From positions 1 to 64,000 of the forward strand of contig JAEYJO010000058.1 in the NCBI GenBank assembly GCA_023408815.1: a DNA stretch of 64,000 nucleotides, in the 5' to 3' direction. The notes under the pieces are model-generated. The model ran no database searches, had not been told where the DNA came from, and was given only the letters and a program-made list of their open reading frames with translations. Both the position numbers and the translations under genes were made by a program. How positions within the stretch are numbered: the stretch's first letter is position 1; each line of letters opens with the position of its first letter. This stretch comes from Bacillota bacterium (GTDB taxonomy: Bacteria; Bacillota; Clostridia; Lachnospirales; Lachnospiraceae). Shown one piece after another: positions 59,362 through 64,000 of the stretch.

Positions 59362-59790
59362 ATGAAAACTTTTATGGCTAGTCCGGCTACTATCGAGAGA
59401 AAATGGTATGTAGTTGACGCTGCGGATATGACACTCGGACGTTTGGCATCTGAAGTTGCTAAAGTTTTAAGAGGTAAGAACAAACCGATTTTTACACCTC
59501 ATATCGATACAGGCGATTATGTAGTTGTAATTAATGCGGCAAAAATAAAAGTAACAGGTAAAAAATTAGACCAGAAGATTTACTATCATCACTCCGATTA
59601 TGTAGGTGGTATGAAAGAGACTACATTGAAGGAAATGTTAGCTAAAAAACCTGAAAGAGTTGTAGAACTTGCTGTGAAAGGCATGCTTCCGAAGGGACCT
59701 TTAGGAAGAGATATGTACAGAAAACTTCATGTATACGCAGGTGCAGAGCACAATCAGATAGCTCAGAAACCTGAAGTATTAACATTTTAA
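59362..59790 (+). CDS. rplM: 50S ribosomal protein L13
   Basis: A 142-residue L13, the usual length: WYVVDAADMTLGRLASEVAK, LRGKNKPIFTPHIDTGDYVV, YYHHSDYVGGMKETTLKEML and GMLPKGPLGRDMYRKLHVYA. RBS TTGGAGGTAA precedes the ATG. It is coupled with rpsI 28 bases on. Confidence 0.98.
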   Translation: MKTFMASPATIERKWYVVDAADMTLGRLASEVAKVLRGKNKPIFTPHIDTGDYVVVINAAKIKVTGKKLDQKIYYHHSDYVGGMKETTLKEMLAKKPERVVELAVKGMLPKGPLGRDMYRKLHVYAGAEHNQIAQKPEVLTF

Positions 59791-59818
59791 TTAAGAGGAC
59801 TGAAAGGAGAAAATTAAA

Positions 59819-60214
59819 ATGGCTAAGGCAGCAAATTGCTACGGAACTGGCAGAAGAAAAAAATCGATTGCAAGAGTATATTTAGTACCCGGCAAAGGTA
59901 ATATCATTATAAATAAAAGAGATATCAATGATTATTTTGGATTAGAGACATTAAAGGTTATCGTTCGTCAGCCTCTTACCGCTACGGATACATTGGACAA
60001 ATTCGATGTAAAGGTTAACGTACACGGCGGAGGATACACAGGTCAGGCAGGCGCTATCAGACACGGCATTGCAAGAGCATTGCTTCAGGCTGATGTAGAT
60101 TTCAGACCGGTACTCAAGAAAGCAGGCTATTTAACGAGAGACCCTCGTATGAAAGAAAGAAAGAAATACGGTCTCAAAGCCGCAAGACGTGCACCCCAGT
60201 TTTCAAAGAGATAA
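59819..60214 (+). CDS. rpsI: 30S ribosomal protein S9
   Basis: A 131-residue S9: YGTGRRKKSIARVYLVPGKG, RQPLTATDTLDKFDVKVNVH, GGGYTGQAGAIRHGIARALL and the C-terminal RAPQFSKR whose last Arg reaches P-site tRNA. RBS AAAGGAGAA precedes the ATG. Confidence 0.98.
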   Translation: MAKAANCYGTGRRKKSIARVYLVPGKGNIIINKRDINDYFGLETLKVIVRQPLTATDTLDKFDVKVNVHGGGYTGQAGAIRHGIARALLQADVDFRPVLKKAGYLTRDPRMKERKKYGLKAARRAPQFSKR

Positions 60215-60243
60215 GCAGTTATCTGCGAAACAGACGCATATAC

Positions 60244-60279
60244 AAAGCCCCGGAATGCTTGCATTCAAGGGGCTTTTTT
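60244..60279 (+). terminator. Terminator of rplM-rpsI
   Basis: AAAGCCCC (60244-60251) pairs with GGGGCTTT (60269-60276), the inner GAATGC/GCATTC extends the stem, and TTTTTT follows. Confidence 0.9.
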
Positions 60280-60350
60280 ATATGTGGATGGTTCATTGGA
60301 ACGCAAGAATGACCGAGATGAAGCAAAGCGGAATCGAGGTTATTCTTGCG

Positions 60351-60395
60351 TTCGCAGATAACGGAAGTTCGCAGATAACGGAAGTTCGCGGATAA
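60351..60395. repeat. 17-base tandem direct repeat, 2.6 units
   Basis: TTCGCAGATAACGGAAG occurs exactly at 60351-60367 and 60368-60384, and in part at 60385-60395 (TTCGCGGATAA). It lies between the rpsI terminator and the convergent LysR gene, next to an inverted repeat GAACGCAAGAAT / ATTCTTGCGTTC (60298-60352). Confidence 0.75.
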
Positions 60396-60415
60396 ATGAT
60401 TATTATTAAATTTGA

Positions 60416-61333
60416 CTATACGTGATGATTGCTCATAGTGTGCTTATTAATCTTTTCGATAACCTCAGTGGCGATATGGATAAATTGCTTTAAAGTAAAA
60501 GACAACCATTTATCATGATGCCAGATCAGCTGGGATCGGATGTTATAATCACATACATAATCCAAAGGGACTAACTGGCCACTGATTATTTCAGAATTGG
60601 CAGCAGCTTTTGGCAATATGCAGACACCAAGACCGCTTTGAGCCAGGTTTTTTATTGCCTGAATACTTTCTGTTTCCAAGATGATTTTAGGAATGACACC
60701 ATTTCGCTCCAAATCATTCAAAAAGTTTCTTCGATAATATGCTGCGGATTCTGTAAGAATCAAGGGAATATTTTCAAAGTCCTTTGCACAAAGATTTTTT
60801 TTGGAGGCTAATTGATAATCTGGAGAAGCAAGAACGAGAATGGGTTCTGTTGATTCGGCGGTATATTCAATTTCCGGTATTTTGTTTAGGTAGCCAATCG
60901 TGTAAGCTAGATCAATTTTGTTTTCTCTTAACTCAGTTAAGAATTCAGAGCATTTCAAAATCTTCAGATAAATGTCGACGTTAGGATATGCCTGCTTAAA
61001 TTCTTTGATAATGGCGGGCATTTTTTCGATACATAGAGAATCACAGATACCAATTCGTATGGAATTTGTTTCACCGGTTGTTTCCAATACTAAGTCGTTT
61101 ATTTTTTCTGAAAGTTTTAATAATTGGCGTACGGAAGGTAACAGTTGTTGACCTGCATGGGTTAACGTTACTTTTTTGCCAATTCTATCAAAAAGTTGAA
61201 CACCTAATTCTTCTTCCAGTTTTTTGATATGCAGGGTGATACACGATTGAGTATATCCCAGATTATTTGCAGCTTTTGTAAAATTGAGCTCCTTACTTAG
61301 GATATAGAAAGTTTGTAATTGTTTTATCTCCAT
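60416..61333 (-). CDS. LysR-family transcriptional regulator
   Basis: A 305-residue regulator. The N-terminal winged HTH is EIKQLQTFYILSKELNFTKA with AANNLGYTQSCITLHIKKLE, typical LysR; the rest is a two-lobed effector-binding domain. GAGGGAG supports the start at 61333 rather than the upstream TTG. It is divergent from the hypothetical gene at 61451, whose shared control region holds a perfect palindrome. Effector unknown. Confidence 0.92.
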   Translation of the reverse strand: MEIKQLQTFYILSKELNFTKAANNLGYTQSCITLHIKKLEEELGVQLFDRIGKKVTLTHAGQQLLPSVRQLLKLSEKINDLVLETTGETNSIRIGICDSLCIEKMPAIIKEFKQAYPNVDIYLKILKCSEFLTELRENKIDLAYTIGYLNKIPEIEYTAESTEPILVLASPDYQLASKKNLCAKDFENIPLILTESAAYYRRNFLNDLERNGVIPKIILETESIQAIKNLAQSGLGVCILPKAAANSEIISGQLVPLDYVCDYNIRSQLIWHHDKWLSFTLKQFIHIATEVIEKINKHTMSNHHV

Positions 61334-61363
61334 AATGACTCCCTCTTCTGATAACAAAAAATG

Positions 61364-61383
61364 ATTAATATAATAATATTAAT
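61364..61383. promoter_or_regulatory. Perfect palindrome in the LysR divergent region
   Basis: ATTAATAT (61364-61371) and ATATTAAT (61376-61383) are exact inverses around AATA, the size and place expected for a LysR recognition site between the regulator and its divergent target. Confidence 0.55.
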
Positions 61384-61450
61384 TAATTTTACTAATCAAT
61401 AATTAGATGTTATCATTTTTTTATAAAACAGACAACAGAAAGGATAAAAA

Positions 61451-61969
61451 ATGGAAGTATTTATGAAAGCACTGATGAGTGAAAATAGAAGCACTAAGAT
61501 TCCAGAAGAAAAAGATTATTTCGGAAAATTAATTGGAGAATGGGAGTTTTCCTGGCATGATGGAATTGGAACTGAGAAGGAAAGAATTGTAAAAGGAGAA
61601 TGGATATTTTCCAGAATCTTAGAAGGAACAGGCATACAGGATTTGTTCATATGTCCATCCAGGGAGGAAAGAAAAAAAATAAAGGAGCCTGATGCAGAAT
61701 ATGGAACGACAATAAGAACCTATAATCCAAAAACTGGGAATTGGGATATTTATTACTGTTGTTACGGAGAAAGCACAAGACTTGAGGCGGTAAAAGAAGA
61801 GGATAAAATAGTATTAACTGAAATAACGAAAGGTGAGATGAAATGGATGTTTTCTGATATACAGGAAAATAGTTTCTTGTGGCAACGAATAATTAAAAAT
61901 GAAGAGGGGGGATGGATGGTAAATTGTAATTGCCAGGCTGTTAGAAAAATAATTGATGAAATACTATAA
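61451..61969 (+). CDS. Hypothetical protein, DUF1579/lipocalin-like
   Basis: A 172-residue protein without signal peptide. Pattern FGKLIGEWEFSWHDGIGTEK, KGEWIFSRILEGTGIQDLFI, GTTIRTYNPKTGNWDIYYCC and NSFLWQRIIKNEEG suggests an antiparallel beta-barrel like DUF1579 and other lipocalin-like small-ligand binders. It is the likely target of the divergent LysR regulator. RBS AGAAAGGATA precedes the ATG. Function unknown. Confidence 0.6.
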   Translation: MEVFMKALMSENRSTKIPEEKDYFGKLIGEWEFSWHDGIGTEKERIVKGEWIFSRILEGTGIQDLFICPSREERKKIKEPDAEYGTTIRTYNPKTGNWDIYYCCYGESTRLEAVKEEDKIVLTEITKGEMKWMFSDIQENSFLWQRIIKNEEGGWMVNCNCQAVRKIIDEIL

Positions 61970-62095
61970 AAATATTAACATCTATTGTATAATATTACGT
62001 AGAATAGTTACCTTGATATAATAATAGTTAAAATATATCGAAGAAAAGAGATAAATATCAATTATTCAAATATTTCTGCAGGAGGATTACTTTTT

Positions 62096-62122
62096 ATGAG
62101 AAAATTAGTTATTTTTGCATAG
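62096..62122 (+). CDS. Candidate leader peptide 1 (8 residues)
   Basis: AGGAGG at 62080-62085 is followed by ATG and the codons for MRKLVIFA, stop TAG at 62120-62122. The stop lies in the stem TTGCATAGC (62115-62123) paired with GCTATTGCAA (62128-62137). The arrangement recurs 506 bases on before the next gene, which argues for function as a regulatory leader of the gene at 62203. Confidence 0.45.
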   Translation: MRKLVIFA

Positions 62123-62172
62123 CACTAGCTATTGCAATTTTATAATATGAAATTTGTTATAGCTATTGCTAA

Positions 62173-62202
62173 CCTAAAGAATTAATAATTTAGGAGGCAA
62201 AT
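62173..62202 (+). promoter_or_regulatory. RBS-masking hairpin before the CD3324-family gene
   Basis: CCTAAA (62173-62178) pairs with TTTAGG (62189-62194), covering part of the TAGGAGG Shine-Dalgarno (62191-62197) of the next gene. Together with leader peptide 1 this resembles translational attenuation. Confidence 0.45.
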
Positions 62203-62469
62203 ATGGGCTATAGAAAAGCGGAAGAAATTCTGCCAATGGAAATAATAGAATTAATACAAAAATATGTGGATGGAGAAAATATTTATATTCCCAGAAAAGA
62301 AAATCAAAGAAAAGAATGGGGAAACAACACATTTATACGTCAGGAATTGGAAGACAGGAATCATCAGATATTTACTGACTTTCAAAATGGGTATAAAGTT
62401 CAGGATCTATCAGTCAAGTATTTTTTATCGGAGAAAAGCATCCAACGTATTTTGCGTAAAATGAAATGA
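62203..62469 (+). CDS. CD3324-family (Mor-like HTH) small regulator
   Basis: An 88-residue protein: YRKAEEILPMEIIELIQKYV, GENIYIPRKENQRKEWGNNT and a C-terminal helix-turn-helix VQDLSVKYFLSEKSIQRILR. Family members are small DNA-binding proteins frequent in clostridia, with no settled role. It has a strong RBS and an upstream leader-peptide unit. AT-rich composition marks this end of the window as accessory. Confidence 0.8.
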   Translation: MGYRKAEEILPMEIIELIQKYVDGENIYIPRKENQRKEWGNNTFIRQELEDRNHQIFTDFQNGYKVQDLSVKYFLSEKSIQRILRKMK

Positions 62470-62601
62470 ATACTGTTATGTTTGAGCTGATTCAAAAAAA
62501 TTTGTATCGGCTCATTCTTTTTTAGAAAAATTTTTAAGGTGGGAATTAGATGTAATACCTTCTAGAATTAAACAAGAAATTAGCATAGGAGGAACATTTT
62601 T

Positions 62602-62628
62602 ATGACTACCCCAGTTTGTTTTGCATAG
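62602..62628 (+). CDS. Candidate leader peptide 2 (8 residues)
   Basis: AGGAGG at 62587-62592, ATG 62602, peptide MTTPVCFA, stop TAG at 62626-62628 inside the stem TTTGCATAGC (62620-62629) paired with GCTATTGCAAA (62634-62644). The DNA around GTT...TTTTGCATAGC and GCTATTGCAA is the same as in leader 1. Confidence 0.5.
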   Translation: MTTPVCFA

Positions 62629-62672
62629 CAAAGGCTATTGCAAATAAAAATCAGATGATCATGTAATAGCAC

Positions 62673-62709
62673 TTTGCAAATCCATTATAAATGCTAAAGG
62701 AAATGCAAA
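62673..62709 (+). promoter_or_regulatory. RBS-masking hairpin before the DUF1062 gene
   Basis: TTTGCAAATCC (62673-62683) can pair with GGAAATGCAAA (62699-62709) at 9 of 11 positions, hiding the AAAGGA RBS and running up to the start codon. GTAATAGC just upstream can alternatively pair with GCTATTGC of the leader stem, giving two exclusive folds. Confidence 0.45.
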
Positions 62710-63306
62710 ATGAGCTATTTAAGACAAATAGAATATAGAATAATACCGGAGGAATCTTTTAAAATACTAAAAAATTGTTCGGGATGTGGTTGTAAAGCAG
62801 TATTTCATAATACAAATTGCTTTCGTGTGAATGCAAATGGAAATAAAATAGATGTATGGTTGATTTATCAGTGTGTGAAATGCAAACATACTTATAATTT
62901 AACGGTCTATGAAAGATGTAAAACGGAGTCCATATTGCGGCAGGAATATGAGGGATATTTAAGTAATTCCGGTGAATTAGCGTTTGCATATGGAACAGAT
63001 AGTAATTTTTTTGCCCGAAATAAAACAGAAGTCGATTGGTCAAAGATAAAATATATTATTAATAGGCAAAAGGGCATGATGGCTGGAAATGAGCAATTTT
63101 TTCGCAAAGGTGATTTACTGGTAGTTAGCAACAGTTATGCACTCAAAATACGAACCGATAAAGTAGCATCCGAAATTTTAAATCTTACGAGGTCTGGAGT
63201 TAAAGGATTAGAAAAATCCGGGGCTATTGTTGTGACAGAAGAAAAACAGGAACATAAAATTATTATTGAAATAAGGAAAGATATAAATAGTGAAGGAATC
63301 GTATAA
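62710..63306 (+). CDS. DUF1062 family protein with Cys zinc-ribbon
   Basis: A 198-residue protein. The N-terminal half has two Cys pairs, CSGCGCKAVFH and CVKCKHTY, around FRVNANGNKIDVWLIYQ, the DUF1062 signature and probably a zinc site. The C-terminal half carries a basic region. Members are widespread in Firmicutes, often near resistance or regulatory genes, with unknown role. It is preceded by leader unit 2. Confidence 0.8.
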   Translation: MSYLRQIEYRIIPEESFKILKNCSGCGCKAVFHNTNCFRVNANGNKIDVWLIYQCVKCKHTYNLTVYERCKTESILRQEYEGYLSNSGELAFAYGTDSNFFARNKTEVDWSKIKYIINRQKGMMAGNEQFFRKGDLLVVSNSYALKIRTDKVASEILNLTRSGVKGLEKSGAIVVTEEKQEHKIIIEIRKDINSEGIV

Positions 63307-63341
63307 AGTAATGCTTTCAGGTGTTGAGGACATTTTTTTGC

Positions 63342-63370
63342 TTGACCATAAATTAATGATATGCTATATT
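63342..63370 (+). promoter_or_regulatory. Promoter of the AspRS-like gene and its leader
   Basis: TTGACC (63342-63347) and TATATT (63365-63370) are spaced 17 bases. Transcription would start near 63377, just before the RBS of leader peptide 3. Confidence 0.75.
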
Positions 63371-63400
63371 ATCTCTTAATAATAAATGGAGGCTGCTGTA

Positions 63401-63451
63401 ATGAATCAGTATCAACAATATGAAATATTGAATGGGGACGACGATTTATAG
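63401..63451 (+). CDS. Candidate leader peptide 3, Asp-rich (16 residues)
   Basis: TGGAGG at 63387-63392 precedes ATG 63401. The peptide is MNQYQQYEILNGDDDL, with three consecutive Asp codons (GAC GAC GAT) just before the TAG stop. The stop starts the stem TAGCGCTTG (63449-63457) paired with CAAGCGCTA (63484-63492). An Asp run before an AspRS-like gene is what a ribosome-mediated attenuator would show. Confidence 0.55.
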   Translation: MNQYQQYEILNGDDDL

Positions 63452-63475
63452 CGCTTGTAACCGTGATGTAAAAAT

Positions 63476-63569
63476 CATAGGTGCAAGCGCTAAGCGTGTT
63501 GTGCCTATGTGGAGAAATATACTAAGAGCCACATTGGTAAATTAATTTTACTTGTGTGACTCTTTTTTT
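63476..63569 (+). terminator. Attenuator: terminator with competing antiterminator
   Basis: Terminator arms AAGAGCCACA (63524-63533) and TGTGACTCTT (63555-63564) pair at 9 of 10, with inner GTAAA/TTTAC, followed by a T run. ATGTGG (63507-63512) can instead pair with CCACAT (63529-63534), breaking the terminator. CATAGG (63476-63481) with CCTATG (63504-63509) in turn excludes that antiterminator. Confidence 0.65.
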
Positions 63570-63601
63570 AGCCATACAGGTAACTGAAAGGTGGTGATTG
63601 T

Positions 63602-63637
63602 ATGGGACATATAGATTATGTTCTCATGGATTTGTGA
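63602..63637 (+). CDS. Candidate small ORF after the attenuator (11 residues)
   Basis: AAAGGTGGTGAT (63587-63598), close to the full anti-16S sequence, precedes ATG 63602. The peptide is MGHIDYVLMDL, stop TGA at 63635-63637, followed by a T run. The RBS is stronger than the ORF length would suggest by chance. Confidence 0.35.
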   Translation: MGHIDYVLMDL

Positions 63638-63670
63638 TTTTTTTAAGAAGAAAGAATTCAGGAGGATAGT

Positions 63671-63754
63671 GTGAAAAATGAATGTTTCATACGCAACTTT
63701 GTGCCTGTGGCCCAAAGTTTGCAGGTTATGAGAAAGGCATGGTTATTAAAATGA
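63671..63754 (+). CDS. Candidate small ORF coupled to the AspRS-like gene (27 residues)
   Basis: GGAGG at 63661-63665 precedes GTG 63671. The product starts VKNECFIRNFVPVAQSLQVM and ends RKAWLLK; its TGA overlaps ATG 63751 of the next gene as ATGA. A hairpin GCAACTTTGTGCC (63693-63705) with GGCCCAAAGTTTGC (63709-63722) lies inside it. Translation would open that hairpin and deliver ribosomes to the next start. Confidence 0.4.
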   Translation: MKNECFIRNFVPVAQSLQVMRKAWLLK

Positions 63755-64000
63755 TAAAACTAACAGGAAAATTAGAAAAAGTAACCGTAGAAGCAGATGA
63801 ATTAAAAAATCAAATAGGTAGTACAGTGCAAATACATGGCAGCATTTACAAAATCAGAAAAATGAGTGATTTTGCATTTGTATTGTTAAGAGCAAAAAGA
63901 GAAATTGTCCAGTGCATATATACAAAGGAAACTTCCGAGTTTCCATTAGAGAAATTAGTGGAGGAAAGCTGTGTTATAGTTACGGCATATGTTCAGGAAG
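63751..64000 (+). CDS. Archaeal-type aspartyl-tRNA synthetase-like protein, N-terminal fragment
   Basis: The frame runs off the window after 83 residues. The visible part is an OB-fold anticodon-binding domain: KNQIGSTVQIHGSIYKIRKM, SDFAFVLLRAKREIVQCIYT. This matches the start of the shorter, archaeal-type AspRS/AspS2 proteins found in clostridia beside the bacterial AspRS. Such enzymes are often non-discriminating (Asp onto tRNA-Asn) or repurposed. ATG 63739 is in frame but abuts the RBS; ATG 63751 is coupled to the upstream small ORF. No catalytic domain is visible. Confidence 0.7.
   Translation, partial: MIKLTGKLEKVTVEADELKNQIGSTVQIHGSIYKIRKMSDFAFVLLRAKREIVQCIYTKETSEFPLEKLVEESCVIVTAYVQE

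Noticed and set aside
60351..60395. CRISPR array
   Set aside because: Repeats are directly adjacent with no spacers and no cas genes are nearby.
63377..63750. T-box riboswitch before the AspRS-like gene
   Set aside because: No AGGGTGGNACCGCG-type T-box sequence precedes the terminator and no clear specifier stem is seen. A short ORF with RBS and Asp codons fits better.

Overview
The window is the chromosome of a low-to-mid GC Clostridia bacterium, most likely a Lachnospiraceae member. The evidence is the order of the ribosomal superoperon (S10, spc and alpha operons), a zinc-type S14, an L17 with a long internal insertion, YesM/YesN regulation of an LplB/LplC-type oligosaccharide importer, and a B12-independent glycyl-radical microcompartment locus in the order I recall from fucose/rhamnose-using Clostridium phytofermentans. 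I cannot name the species.

Layout. 1-353: tail of a chemotaxis receptor. 434-10671: glycan-use locus with a GH95 alpha-L-fucosidase or alpha-L-galactosidase, a GH43 exo-galactanase-like enzyme, a two-permease plus lipoprotein importer and a sensor kinase/AraC regulator pair. 10700-11008: remnant of a PHP-domain gene. 11024-24705: a complete bacterial microcompartment (BMC) locus. It has a glycyl radical diol dehydratase and its activase, a class II aldolase, a CoA-acylating aldehyde dehydrogenase, an alcohol dehydrogenase, PduL, PduS, a PduO-like protein, an EutP/PduV GTPase, seven shell proteins and a DeoR-family regulator. Both of its promoters carry the same ACAACAT/ATGTTGT half-sites. 24842-26074: an Eis-like acetyltransferase. 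26211-26323: palindromic intergenic DNA. 26426-44110: rpsJ to rplQ, including secY, adk, map, infA and rpoA, with long structured leaders before rpsJ and rpsM.

44111-55558: an 11-kb sugar-catabolic island lying between rplQ and ecfA1, which are usually close neighbours. It holds DUF4432 and DUF7916-like proteins, a DeoR regulator, an RbsBAC-type importer, an AllA-like protein, a class II aldolase and an FGGY kinase; an M15 peptidase also sits there. 55618-60279: ecfA1-ecfA2-ecfT-truA and rplM-rpsI. 60416-64000: an AT-rich accessory end with a LysR regulator, small poorly known proteins and the start of an archaeal-type AspRS-like gene. This end is dense in candidate leader peptides with alternative hairpins.

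Together the left half reads as a route for fucose-bearing glycan: external glycosidases, import, then the microcompartment, where L-fuculose-1-phosphate or L-rhamnulose-1-phosphate is cut to DHAP and lactaldehyde and the C3 chain goes to propanol and propionyl phosphate. The isomerase and sugar kinase for the first steps are not recognised beside the BMC genes. The FGGY kinase in the second island is a possible but unproven supplier. The two least explained features are the leader-peptide/hairpin cassette at 62.0-63.75 kb and a pair of palindromic elements of very different length, in opposite orientation on either side of the ribosomal locus.
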